Source of the DNA: Polyangia bacterium
Lineage (GTDB): Bacteria; Myxococcota_A; Polyangia; Nannocystales; Nannocystaceae
DNA: 64,000 nucleotides
Assembly: GCA_030430565.1 (NCBI GenBank)
Contig: JAUIKS010000004.1
Coordinates: forward strand, 62,001-126,000
Reading direction: 5' to 3'
Part shown: positions 25,273-35,100 of the stretch, piece by piece
Layout of the letters: every line of letters starts with the position of its first letter
How positions within the stretch are numbered: the first letter of the stretch is position 1
Position numbers and translations under genes: made by a program
Notes under the pieces: model-generated
Told to the model about the DNA's origin: nothing
The model's input: only the letters and a program-made list of their open reading frames with translations
Databases searched by the model: none

Positions 25273-26874
25273 GTGCAGCCCGAGGTCTACGACTACATCA
25301 TCATCGGCGCCGGCTCGGCCGGCTGCGTGCTCGCCAACCGCCTGCTCGCCGATCCGGGCGCGCGCGTGCTGCTGCTCGAGGCGGGCGGGCCGGATCGCAA
25401 CCCGCTGATCCACATCCCGGCGGCCTCGCCTGAGGTCAACAACGGCCGGCTCGACTGGTGCTTCACGACCACGCCGCAGGCCGGGCTCGCGGGCCGTGAG
25501 GTGTTCTTTCCCCGGGGCAAGGTCGTCGGCGGCACGAGCTCGATCAACACGATGATCTACATCCGCGGGCACCGGCGCGACTTCGACGACTGGGCGCGGA
25601 TGGGCGCGACCGGCTGGGGCTACGAGGACGTGCTGCCGTGGTTTCGACGATCGGAGCGCTTCTACAAGGGCGCGAGCGAGCTGCACGGCGGAGACGGGCC
25701 GATGTACATCGGCGCCGCGCCCTACGTCTCGCCGGTGTGGGAGGCCTTCATCGAGGCGGGGGTGGCTGCGGGCTACCCCCGCGCGGTGGACTTCAACGAC
25801 GGCGGGGACATGGTCGGGGTCGGGGTCTACGACGTCGCGATCAAGCGCGGGCGTCGCCAGAGCAACGCGGTCGCGTTCTTGCGGCCGGTGATGCGCGCGC
25901 CGGGGCTCACGATCCGCACGCGCGCGCTGGCGCGTCGCGTCGTGTTCGAGGGGCGCCGCGCGGTCGGGGTCGAGTACACCCGCGGCCGGGGGGAGCCGCG
26001 CTTCGTCCGGGCCGCGCGGGAGGTCGTGATCGCGGCGGGGGCGATCCAGTCGCCGCAGCTGCTGATGCTCTCGGGCGTCGGCGATCCGGACGAGCTGCGC
26101 GCCGCCGGGATCCCGACTCGCCACGCGCTCCGCGGGGTCGGCCGCGAGCTTCAGGATCACCCGCAGTGCTTCATCTGCCACGCGTGCCCCGAGCCGATCA
26201 CGCTCAACAGCATGCGCACGCTCGGCCCGCGCGCGCGCGCGCTGGCGCGCTACGAGCTCACGCGCGGCACGATCATGGCGAGCGCGATCCCGGGCTGCGG
26301 CGGCTTCGCGCGGCTCGGCGAGGGAGCTGACCGTCCGGACATCCAGTTCCACATGGTGCCGGGCTGGGCTCGAGACATCTACGCGGACGAGGTCCCGGCC
26401 GAGGACGGCACGACGCTGTCGATCTGCTTGGTGACGCCGCGCAGCCGCGGCCGCGTGGGCCTGAACAAGGCGGACCCCCACGGCCCGCCGCGGATCGACC
26501 CGGCGTACCTGCAGCACCCGGAGGACTTGGAGTCGCTCGCGCGCGGCTACGAGGAGGGGCGGCGGATCCTCGCGACCGCGCCCTTCGCCCGGCTCCGGGG
26601 TCGCCTGCTGCGGCCGCCGCAGGAGCCGCGCACGCCGGTCGAGGTGCGCGCGTGGGTCATGGCCTCGGCGGAGTCGACCTACCACCCCGCTGGGACATGT
26701 CGCATCGGGCAGGACGAAGGCGCCGTGGTCGACCCGCGGCTGCGGGTTCGCGGGCTCGAGGGCCTGCGGGTCGCGGACGCCTCGGTGATGCCGCGGCTCG
26801 TGGCCGGCAACACGAACGCGGCGGCGACGATGATCGGCGAGCGGGCGGCGGCGATGATCCTCGAGGACGCCTGA
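25273..26874 (+). CDS. GMC-family FAD-dependent oxidoreductase (choline dehydrogenase-like)
   Basis: A 533-residue flavoenzyme of the glucose-methanol-choline family. The FAD-binding motif DYIIIGAGSAGCVLANRLL starts at residue 7, with LLLEAG closing the Rossmann fold. GMC signature 1 is in GKVVGGTSSINTMIYIRGH; signature 2 is GAIQSPQLLMLSGVGDP. The active-site His lies in STYHPAGTCRIG, and AGNTNAAATMIGERAA is the family C-terminal motif. Length matches choline or alcohol dehydrogenases of this family, but the substrate cannot be read from sequence. The GTG start is directly before the FAD strand. It precedes the diheme cluster in the same direction, 231 bp away, so a shared role is uncertain. 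Confidence 0.92.
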   Translation: MQPEVYDYIIIGAGSAGCVLANRLLADPGARVLLLEAGGPDRNPLIHIPAASPEVNNGRLDWCFTTTPQAGLAGREVFFPRGKVVGGTSSINTMIYIRGHRRDFDDWARMGATGWGYEDVLPWFRRSERFYKGASELHGGDGPMYIGAAPYVSPVWEAFIEAGVAAGYPRAVDFNDGGDMVGVGVYDVAIKRGRRQSNAVAFLRPVMRAPGLTIRTRALARRVVFEGRRAVGVEYTRGRGEPRFVRAAREVVIAAGAIQSPQLLMLSGVGDPDELRAAGIPTRHALRGVGRELQDHPQCFICHACPEPITLNSMRTLGPRARALARYELTRGTIMASAIPGCGGFARLGEGADRPDIQFHMVPGWARDIYADEVPAEDGTTLSICLVTPRSRGRVGLNKADPHGPPRIDPAYLQHPEDLESLARGYEEGRRILATAPFARLRGRLLRPPQEPRTPVEVRAWVMASAESTYHPAGTCRIGQDEGAVVDPRLRVRGLEGLRVADASVMPRLVAGNTNAAATMIGERAAAMILEDA

Positions 26875-27105
26875 GCGCGCGCTCGTGACGGCGTGACGAG
26901 CTCGCGCCTCTTCGCCCGGGCGAACGTTTGGTTCGCGCGCGGCGGACCAAAAACTTTCTCGAGGGAGGGGGGATCGACGGCCCGCCGCCGGTGACATGAC
27001 CGGCGAGCGCGACGCGACGCCGGCGCGCTGTGGCGACGTCGCGCGGCGGCGGTTCGAATTGGGCGCTCGCGCCCGGAGAGCGGGGACTTCTTGAAGAGAG
27101 CACGA

Positions 27106-28320
27106 GTGAAGAGCTGGCGCGACGCGATCGGCGTGGCGCTCACGGGGTTGTTGATGGTCTGCGCGGGCTGTGACGAGCCGGCGCCCGAGCCGTCGGATGA
27201 GCTGCTCAGCGCCGAGGAGGCGGCGGAGCTGCGCGCGGCGATCGGCGAGCTCGGGCCGCTGCCCGAGAGCCGCTCGAACGCGGTCGCCGACGACGCGCGC
27301 GCGGTCGAGCTCGGGCGCGAGCTGTTCTACGACGCCGAGCTGAGCGCGGAGGGCTCGGGGATCAGCTGCGCGGGCTGTCATCTCGCCGAGCTGGGCTGGA
27401 GCGACCCGCGCGCGCTGTCGCTGAACGCCGAGGGCGGCCCGAGCGACGCGCACGCGCAGACCTTGACCAACGTCGCGTACCAGGAGTGGATGTTCTGGAA
27501 CGGGCGGGCCGACTCGCTGTGGGCGCAGGCGCGCGGGGCGATGATCGGCGTTCACAAGATCACGCCGGCCGCGCTGACGCAGCGCCTGCTCGACGTCGAG
27601 GACTACCGCGCGGCCTACGAGGAGCTGTTTCCGGCGCACCCGCTGCCCGCGGATCCCGAGGCCGAGGACGAGGACGCGCTCATGCGTCACGTCGTCAACG
27701 CGGCCAAGGCGATCGAGGCCTTCGAACGCACGATCGTGTCCCGTGACGCGCCGATCGATCGCTGGGTCGCGGGCGACGAGGAGGCGCTCAGCGAGGCGCA
27801 GGAGCGCGGCGCGAAGGTGTTCTTGCGCGCGGGCTGCCTGGGTTGTCACGGCGGCCCTAACTTCAGCGACGGGTGGTTTCACAACGTCGGCGTCGGGCTC
27901 CCCGACGTGAAGCCGATCGGGGCGCCCGACGGCGAGATCGATCAGGCGGGCGCGGACGCGGGCCTCGTCGCCGCGCTCGGATCGGAGTTCTCGACGGCGG
28001 GCGTCTACAGCGATGATCCGGCGTGGGGCCAAGCGCGGCTCGACACGCTCGCGTCGCGCGTCGAGGCCGAGGGGGCGTCGCTAGAGGGCGCGTTCAAGAC
28101 GCCGTCGCTGCGCGACGTCACCCTCAGACCGTTGTTCGGGCGCCTCGGGCGGGTCGAGCGGCTGCGCGACTGGGTGACGCGCTACACCGACGCGCGCGTC
28201 GACGAGGACCACGCGGGCGAGCTCGATCCGTTGTATGTCCCCGCAGCGCTCACGGACGATCAAGTCGACGATCTCCTGCTATTCCTGGAGGCGCTGTCCG
28301 GTACGCTTGACGCCGAGTAG
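27106..28320 (+). CDS. Diheme cytochrome c peroxidase/MauG-like lipoprotein
   Basis: A 404-residue periplasmic lipoprotein. The signal IGVALTGLLMVCAGC ends in the lipobox CAGC. Two c-type heme sites are present, CAGCH (in ISCAGCHLAELGWSD) and CLGCH (in AGCLGCHGGPNFSDGWFHNV), as in bacterial diheme peroxidases and MauG/MbnH proteins. Near the C-terminus FKTPSLRDVTLRPLFGR aligns with the family's FKTPSLRNV...PYMHDG motif, but the His-Asp-Gly part is missing. GTG at 27106 is preferred because GAAGAGAG lies just upstream; a TTG at 27091 would add five residues. It is followed after 39 bp by the kinase-peroxidase fusion gene, so the two likely form an operon and act in one redox process. Confidence 0.88.
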   Translation: MKSWRDAIGVALTGLLMVCAGCDEPAPEPSDELLSAEEAAELRAAIGELGPLPESRSNAVADDARAVELGRELFYDAELSAEGSGISCAGCHLAELGWSDPRALSLNAEGGPSDAHAQTLTNVAYQEWMFWNGRADSLWAQARGAMIGVHKITPAALTQRLLDVEDYRAAYEELFPAHPLPADPEAEDEDALMRHVVNAAKAIEAFERTIVSRDAPIDRWVAGDEEALSEAQERGAKVFLRAGCLGCHGGPNFSDGWFHNVGVGLPDVKPIGAPDGEIDQAGADAGLVAALGSEFSTAGVYSDDPAWGQARLDTLASRVEAEGASLEGAFKTPSLRDVTLRPLFGRLGRVERLRDWVTRYTDARVDEDHAGELDPLYVPAALTDDQVDDLLLFLEALSGTLDAE

Positions 28321-28359
28321 CCCGGGAGGTGCCCGCTGGTCGATTTCTCAGCTCCGACG

Positions 28360-30450
28360 GTGGATCAACAGGGTCACAGGCCGCCGGGCGCGGAGGTCGA
28401 CGCCTTCGCCGAGCGACAGACGCTCGCGGCGATCATGCCCTCGGCCAGCGGGGTCGGTGACGTTCTCGCCGACCAGGTCGCCGCGTCGAGGCTGCGGATG
28501 TCGCTCTTCGGCGAGTCGGAGCTGACGCGGGTCGCCGACTTTGAGCTGCGCGAGGAGCTGGGGCGCGGCGGGATGGGCGTCGTCTTCCTCGGCCGCGACC
28601 CCGCGCTCGATCGCGCGGTCGCGGTGAAGGTCCTCCACGGCGCGTCGTTCCGCGGCGACGAGCAGCGGGCCTCACATCGCCTGGTCCGGGAGGCGCGGGC
28701 GATGGCGAGGCTCTCGCATCCCAACGTCGTGCGGATCTACGAGGTCGGCGAGCACGCGCGGCGGATCTTCGTGGCGATGGAGTACATCCCGGGGACCACG
28801 CTCGCCCAGTGGCAGCGCGCGCTCGCGGAGCGCTCGGCGCCCGCGCTGCGCTGGCGAGAGGTGCTCGCGCGCTACGTGCTCGCGGGTCGCGGGCTCGCGG
28901 CCGCCCACGACGCTGGCGTGGTGCACCGCGACTTTAAGCCGCAGAACGTGCTCGTCGGCGATGACGGGCGCGTGTGCGTCACGGACTTCGGGCTCGCGCG
29001 CACGAGCGCCGTGGACATCACGCTCCCCGAGCGCGAGGGCGAGCTCGTCACGCGCGCGAGCGCCAGCGCGACCTCCTCGGGGCTGGTGATGGGGACGCCC
29101 GCGTACATGTCCCCCGAGCAGATCGAGGGCGCGCGGGTCGACGCGCGCAGCGACCAATTCAGCTTCTGCGTCTCGCTGTTTCAGGCGCTGCACGGCGCGC
29201 GCCCGTTCCCGGCGGAGTCGCTGGGCGAGCGCTACGAGCAGATAAAGTCCGGCGTCATCGCGCGGCCGCCTGGCGCAGCGTCGCCGCCCGCGTGGCTCGA
29301 CGCCGCGATCACGCGCGGGCTGGCTTTTTCGCCAGGTGAACGCTGGCCCTCGATGCCGGCGCTGCTCGCCGAGCTCGAGCGCGATCGCGAGACGCCGCGG
29401 CGGCGTCGCGCGGTGGTGCTCGGGCTGGTCTCGGCGGTCGTCACGATCGGGCTGGGGGGGAGCTGGATCGCGGAGGCGCGCGCGCGGACCGACGCGGTCG
29501 CGGTCGCGACGGACTCGGTCGGCGGGCTCACCCCGCGCGCGGGTGACGAGCTGCGCGCGGAGCCGATCCGCCCGATCCCGCCGCGCGCGTCGATCGAGAC
29601 ACCCCGCGCGCGGCTCGAGGTCGCGCTGGGGCGCGAGCTGTTCACGTCGCCGCAGCTCTCGGCGGACGGCTCGATCTCGTGTCTGGGTTGCCACGTGTTC
29701 GAACGCGGCGGCGCGGATCCGCGGGCGCGCTCGGTCGGCGTCGGAGGTGCGAGCCCGCCGGTCAACGCGCCGTCGATCTTCAACCTCGAGTTCCTCGACT
29801 GTTACAACTGGAGCGGGAAGGAGTGCTCGCTCGACGAGCACGCGCTGCTGCCGCTGCACAGCCCGCTGGTCATGGCGAACGAGCCAGGCACGCTCAGCGC
29901 GCGGCTGCGTCAGCAGCCGGCGCTGCAGGCCCGCTTCGCCGCGCTCTATCCCGACGGCCTCACGGACGCCAACGTCGCGCGCGCGCTCGCGGCCTACCTG
30001 CGCACGCTGACGACGCCCGGCGGTCGGTTTGATCAGTTCCTGCGCGGCGACGCCGGGGCGCTGAGCGAGCTCGAGCGCCGCGGCTACGCGCTGTTCAAGG
30101 AGCTCGGCTGCGCCTCCTGCCATCAAGGCGTGGCGGCGGGCGGCAACCTCTACCAGCGGATGGGGGTCGTCGAGGATCCCTTCGCGGGCGAGCGGATCAC
30201 GCCCGCGGACCTGGGTCGCTACAACGTGACCAAGCGCGAGGAGGATCGCTTCGTGTTCCGCGTCGCGCCGCTGCGAAACGTCGCGCAGACCGCCCCGTAC
30301 TTCCACGACGGGTCCTCCGCGACCCTGGGCAAGGCGGTGCAGAAGATGGCGCGCTATCAGCTCGGGCGGCGGCTCGCCACGGCCGAGGTGACGGCGCTCG
30401 TCGCGTTCCTGCGGACGCTGAGCGGGGAGCCGCCGGAGGCGCCCGCGTGA
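28360..30450 (+). CDS. Ser/Thr protein kinase fused through a membrane helix to a diheme cytochrome c peroxidase domain
   Basis: A 696-residue fusion. Residues 60-340 are a complete kinase: GRGGMGVV loop (68-75), Lys90 in VAVKVL, HRDFKPQN from 189, DFG 209-211 and SPE at 251-253. A membrane helix (AVVLGLVSAVVTIGLGGSWI, 351-370) follows basic RRRR, so the kinase is cytoplasmic. Residues 412-690 are a periplasmic diheme peroxidase: heme sites CLGCH (441-445) and CASCH (584-588), then PYFHDGSSATL and KMARYQLGRRL, hallmarks of bacterial cytochrome c peroxidases. Both halves retain their key residues. The GTG start is assumed; an ATG at 28435 would also keep the kinase intact. Its stop overlaps the GTG of the next gene, so translation is coupled. 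I infer that the heme domain senses peroxide, redox state or electron flow and controls the kinase. Confidence 0.92.
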   Translation: MDQQGHRPPGAEVDAFAERQTLAAIMPSASGVGDVLADQVAASRLRMSLFGESELTRVADFELREELGRGGMGVVFLGRDPALDRAVAVKVLHGASFRGDEQRASHRLVREARAMARLSHPNVVRIYEVGEHARRIFVAMEYIPGTTLAQWQRALAERSAPALRWREVLARYVLAGRGLAAAHDAGVVHRDFKPQNVLVGDDGRVCVTDFGLARTSAVDITLPEREGELVTRASASATSSGLVMGTPAYMSPEQIEGARVDARSDQFSFCVSLFQALHGARPFPAESLGERYEQIKSGVIARPPGAASPPAWLDAAITRGLAFSPGERWPSMPALLAELERDRETPRRRRAVVLGLVSAVVTIGLGGSWIAEARARTDAVAVATDSVGGLTPRAGDELRAEPIRPIPPRASIETPRARLEVALGRELFTSPQLSADGSISCLGCHVFERGGADPRARSVGVGGASPPVNAPSIFNLEFLDCYNWSGKECSLDEHALLPLHSPLVMANEPGTLSARLRQQPALQARFAALYPDGLTDANVARALAAYLRTLTTPGGRFDQFLRGDAGALSELERRGYALFKELGCASCHQGVAAGGNLYQRMGVVEDPFAGERITPADLGRYNVTKREEDRFVFRVAPLRNVAQTAPYFHDGSSATLGKAVQKMARYQLGRRLATAEVTALVAFLRTLSGEPPEAPA

Positions 30451-31277
30451 TCGGTCGCGGTCGTCTGCGGCGACCGGCGGTCGCGCTGCTGTGCGCGCCG
30501 ATCGTGATCGCGCTGGCGGCGAAGCTCGGCGCGACGCGGGTCGACCACGACGCGCATCGTGAGCGCCTGCTGACGCTGCAGCGGGCGCGGGCCCACGAGC
30601 GGGCGCGCGTCCAGGAGGTCCTGCAGATCCGCAGCGGCGGGCGCTTCGACTTCGACGCCCTGATCGCGCACCGTCGCGCGATCGAGTCGTGCTACGAGCG
30701 CTTGCGCGGGCTGGCCGAGCGCGACGGCGAGCTCGCGGGGCTCGTCGCGCTCGCCGAGGCCAGCGCGGCGGTGACCCGCGACGTCGATGATTTTAAGACG
30801 CAGGCCGCGATCGCGCGCAACTCCGCGATCTACGTCTCGCGGCTCGCCGATGAGCTCGGGAGCGACGAGAGCGACGCGCGCGGCCCCGTGGCGGCGCCGC
30901 TGGGTCGGCTTCAGCTCGAGCTCATGCGCTACGAGCAGACCGCGACGCCCGAGCAGCAGCGGCGGGTCGAGGCGCGCGCGCGCGAGCTCGCGGCGGTCGA
31001 GGCGACGGGCGCGACGCGGCAGGCGAGCGCGTTGATGGCGACCCACGTCGCGCTGTGGATGCGACACGAGCGGGGCGCCTCGGCGGAGCTCGAGGCGATC
31101 GTGAGCGCCGAGCTCGACGCGCTGCTGGCGACGCTCGAGCGCCGCGCGGGCGCCCGCTACGAGGCGGCGCTCGGCGACGCCCAGCGAGCCCGCGGCCTGG
31201 TCGTGATCGCGGTCCTCGGGCTCATCGCGATCCTGACGCTCGCGCGCGTCGGTCGACGTCGTGACGCGCGGGCGTGA
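30447..31277 (+). CDS. Membrane protein with large helical extracytoplasmic domain (DAHL-like)
   Basis: A 276-residue protein with an N-terminal membrane helix (PAVALLCAPIVIALAAKLGA, about 9-30) and a C-terminal one (GLVVIAVLGLIAILTLARVG, about 250-270), with some 215 wholly helical residues between. This resembles the periplasmic double all-helical ligand-binding (DAHL) sensor domain found before histidine kinases, but here nothing cytoplasmic follows. The identification is tentative. Its GTG overlaps the stop of the kinase-diheme gene (GTGA), so it should be made with it, and may be a separate sensor or assembly partner in the same membrane complex. The last residues are basic (VGRRRDARA). 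Confidence 0.7.
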   Translation: MIGRGRLRRPAVALLCAPIVIALAAKLGATRVDHDAHRERLLTLQRARAHERARVQEVLQIRSGGRFDFDALIAHRRAIESCYERLRGLAERDGELAGLVALAEASAAVTRDVDDFKTQAAIARNSAIYVSRLADELGSDESDARGPVAAPLGRLQLELMRYEQTATPEQQRRVEARARELAAVEATGATRQASALMATHVALWMRHERGASAELEAIVSAELDALLATLERRAGARYEAALGDAQRARGLVVIAVLGLIAILTLARVGRRRDARA

Positions 31278-31379
31278 CTCGCCCGCGTCGCGTCGAAGGT
31301 CGTCGCGACGCGCGGCGTGGGGGCGGCTACGGCGTGGTGCTCGCGCCCTGACGAAGCTGGCCGAAGGGTCCTGTCGCGG

Positions 31380-31997
31380 TCACTCGAGGCGCGCGCGCAC
31401 CGAGCGGACCCAGGCCGCGAAGTCGGCCGAGCTGTCGTAGCCGAGCTCGGGCGTCTCGACGTGGCGCTCGACCGCGCGCTTGAGCCTGGTGATCGCGCGG
31501 CGCAGTCGACTGCGGATCGCCGGCTCGCCGACGCCCAGCACCGTCGTGAGTTCGGGCGCCGAGAGCCCCTCCCAGTGGTAGAGCTCGAGCAGGATCTGGT
31601 CGTTGACCGGCAGCGATCGCAGCGCGCCGAGCAGGACGCGACGGTCGGCGCGCTGGGCCATGCGCGCCGAGGGGCGCGGCGCGAGGTCGGCGACGCTGCG
31701 CGCGTCGAAGTCGATGTTCGAGCGCCGGGCGCGGGCGCGGAACTCCTGCAGCGCGACTTTGCGCGCGATCCCGAAGAGGAAGGCGCGGACGCTCGCCTCG
31801 CCGCGAAAGCGCTCGCGACCGCCGACGCAGACTAAGAACGTCTTCTGCGTCAGATCCTCGGCGCCGCGCGGGAACTTGCTGCGGAAGAAGCGGAGCACCG
31901 ACTGAAAGTGTCGCTCGAAGAGCGCGCTCCCAGCTCGCTTGTCGCCCTCGCGCCAGCGCGCGAGCAGTTCGAAGTCGTCGTGATCCTGCGTGCCCAC
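31380..31997 (-). CDS. ECF-type RNA polymerase sigma factor
   Basis: A 205-residue sigma factor. Region 2 includes QSVLRFFRSKFPRGAEDLTQ and RAFLFGIARKVALQEFRARA; region 4 has WEGLSAPELTTVLGVGEPAI as the helix-turn-helix. A short tail (YDSSADFAAWVRSVRARLE) again resembles the tails of the other two sigma factors here. The gene is convergent with the kinase-diheme cluster (stops 102 bp apart) and divergent from the caspase-like gene (192 bp between starts). No anti-sigma gene is adjacent. Control of either neighbour is possible; physical closeness is the only evidence. GTG start at 31997. Confidence 0.9.
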   Translation of the reverse strand: MGTQDHDDFELLARWREGDKRAGSALFERHFQSVLRFFRSKFPRGAEDLTQKTFLVCVGGRERFRGEASVRAFLFGIARKVALQEFRARARRSNIDFDARSVADLAPRPSARMAQRADRRVLLGALRSLPVNDQILLELYHWEGLSAPELTTVLGVGEPAIRSRLRRAITRLKRAVERHVETPELGYDSSADFAAWVRSVRARLE

Positions 31998-32189
31998 GCC
32001 CGCGATCGTAGCGGGCTCAGGCCCCGCAGAGAATCGGTGGTCGCGGCCGCGCGCGGCCTCGATCGCGCGCGCCTCCGCAGCCGGTCGAGCGCCCGAAGAA
32101 TCCCGCCAAGTGGTTGATTTGAAAACGAGAAGCTCGCGGCGTCGACAGGCCGCGCCGGGCCCGGGGTACCCTCATCGGCGGGGGGCTGA

Positions 32190-35100
32190 GTGCCCGGGTT
32201 TCGCAAGAGCTTCGCGTTCGTCATCGGCGTCGACGCGTACGCAGGCGGCGTCGCGCCGTTGAGCACCGCCGTCGTCGACGTCCGCGCGGTCGGCCGCGAG
32301 CTGGCGCGCGCGCACGGCTACGAGCTGCACGAGCGGCTCGACCAGGCGGCCACGCGCGCGGGCCTGCAGGAGCTCCTCGGCGAGCGGCTCCCGCAGCTCG
32401 TCGGCCCGGAGGATCGCGCGCTGATCTACTTCGCCGGTCACGGCGTCGCGCTCGACGGCGAGGGGACGCCGCAGGGCTACCTCATCCCCCAGGACGCGCG
32501 GGCTGACGCGCCGGAGACCTGGCTGGCGATGGGCTGGGTGCACGAGACCCTCGCCGCGCTCCCGTGTCGGCACCTGCTGCTCGTGCTCGACTGCTGCTTC
32601 GCCGGCGCGTTCCGCTGGTCCAACACGCGCAGCTTCATCCCGCGCCGCAGGACCATGCACCGCGCCAGCTACCGGCGCTTCCAGGACGGGCGCGCGTGGC
32701 AGGTGCTCACCTCCTCGGCCCACGATCAGCGCGCGCTGGATGTCCTCTCGGGCATGACGATCGGCGCGCGCCGAGCCGAGCGCGGACACTCGCCCTTCGC
32801 GGCCGCGATGCTCGACGCGCTGCGCGGCGGCGCGGATCGTCCGGGGCCGAGCGGGCGCTGCGACGGCGTGATCACGGCGACGGAGCTCTACGCGCACGTC
32901 CGTGACGTCGTGGAGGTGGCGACGGTCGAGCGCGGCGGGCTGCAGACGCCCGGGCTGTGGTCGCTGCCAAAGCACGGTCGGGGGGAGTTCTTGTTCCGCG
33001 TGCCCGAGCGCGCGCTCGAGCTGGAGGAGGACCCGGCGCTGGACGAGGCCGCCAACCCCTGGCGCGGGCTCGACAGCTACGGGCCCGAGGACGCCGCGCT
33101 GTTCTTCGGGCGGGCGACGGTGGTCCGCGCGCTGCGTGAGCGCGTCGAGCGGGCGCCGGGCGGAGGCGGGGAGGGCTCGCCGCTGGTGCTCGTCGTCGGC
33201 GCCTCGGGGACCGGGAAGTCGAGCGTGGTGAAGGCCGGCTTGGTGCCGCTGCTGCGCGCGGGCGCGGACGCGGGCGCGGGCGCGGTCCGGATCGTGGGGC
33301 CGGCGCGCCCGGGCGCGCGCCCGCTGGAGCTCTTGACGATGGTGGACGCGGCGCTCGCGGAGGCGACGCCTGGCCGGCGCGTCGTCGCGGTGATCGATCA
33401 GCTCGAGGAGTGCTTCACGATGTGTCGCGATCCGCAGGCCCGCGCGGCGTTCTTCGCCGGCCTCGAGCGCGCGCTGGTGGAGCACGAAGCGCGCCTGCTC
33501 GTGATCGCGACGACGCGCGCCGACTTCGAGCCGCAGCTGCGCGCGACCGCCATCGGCGCCCGGATCGAGCGCGCGCGCTTCGTGATCCCGGCGCTGACGC
33601 CGGAGGAGCTGCGCGAGGTCATCGAGGGCCCGGCCGAGGCGCGCGCGCTGTTCTTTGAGCCACCTTCGCTGGTCGACGCGCTGGTGCACGAGGTCGCGGG
33701 CACCCCGGGCGCGCTGCCGCTCTTGTCGTTCGCGCTGGCCGAGCTGTACCGAGTCTCGATCGCGCGGGGCGACGGCGATCGGACGCTGCGCGAGCGCGAG
33801 CACCAGGCGATGGGCGGGGTCGTCGGCGCGCTGCGCAGCCGGGCCGACGCGCTGCTCGAGGCCTCGACGCCGGCGGTCCAGGCGACGATCCGCGCGCTCA
33901 TGCTGCGGATGGTCGCGGGCGAGGGCGGCGACCTGGCCCGAAGGCGCGTTGAGCTGCGCGAGCTCGACTTCGAAGACCCCGAGGAGAACGCGCGCGTGTC
34001 CGAGGCGCTCGAGCGGATGACGAGCGCGCGCCTGCTCGTGCGCGGCGCGGGCGTCCGCGGGGGCGCGCGCGAGCTCGTCGAGCCCGCCCACGACGCGCTC
34101 GTGCGCGCCTGGGGACGGGTGCACGCGTGGCTCGACGAGCACGGCGAGCGGCTCGCGCTGCAGCGCGCCTGCTGGCGGCAGGCGACGTTCTGGCACGACG
34201 GCGGCCGGCCGCGCGCGCGGCTCTGGCACGACGACCCGCGGCTCCCACAGCTGCTCGCGCTGCAGCGTGAGCTCGCGGGCGGCGTCAACCGGATCGAGGG
34301 CGCGTTCTTGCGGGCGAGCGCGGCGCGTCAGCGCTGGCGCGCGCGCGTCACCGTGACCGTGGTCAGCGCGGTGATCGTGACGCTCGCGGCGCTCGCGTTC
34401 GCGAGCTGGCGGCTGTACCTCGGCGAGCGCGAGCAGGAGCGGCGCGCGCGGGCGGAGGCGGTCGCGGCTCGGCGGGCCGAGGCCGCGAGTCGCGACGCGG
34501 CTCGAGTCACGCTCGCGAGCTCGCGCGACGACGCGACCGTCGCGGCCGCGCTGCTGCGGGAGGTCGAGTCTCCGTCGACGACGCGGGGCTGGCGGAGCGC
34601 GGCGCTCGCGGTCCTCGCCGAGCCGATCGCGCTGGCGGTGCTCGAGCCCGCGGACGCGCGCGATCCAGCGCCGCTCGTCGCGGCCGCGCTGAGTAGCGAC
34701 GGCGCGCGCGTCGTGACGCGGACCAGCTCGGGTCGCTGCGCGCTGTGGCGGCCGCCGCAGCCCGAGCCGACGATCTTCGCCTGTCCGCTGGTGCAGGACG
34801 ATCGCGCCGGAGCGCTGCCCTCGCGCGCGCTGATGTTCACGCCCGACGGGGACGCCGTGGTCGCGGCGCACCCCGGGGGGCTTCGTTGGTGGCCGCTCGC
34901 CAGCATGACGCCGATCGACGCGCTGCACGGGGCGCAAGACGGCGCCGCGCCGGGCCCGATGATCGACCTCGCGTTCGCGCAGGACGGCGCGCGCGCGGCC
35001 GCGCTGTTCGCCGACGGCAGCGTCTCGCTCTGGTCGCTGTCGGGCGCCGCGCCGCCGCAGCTCGTCTGGCGCGCCGGGCCGACTGCAGGCGCGCGTGGGG

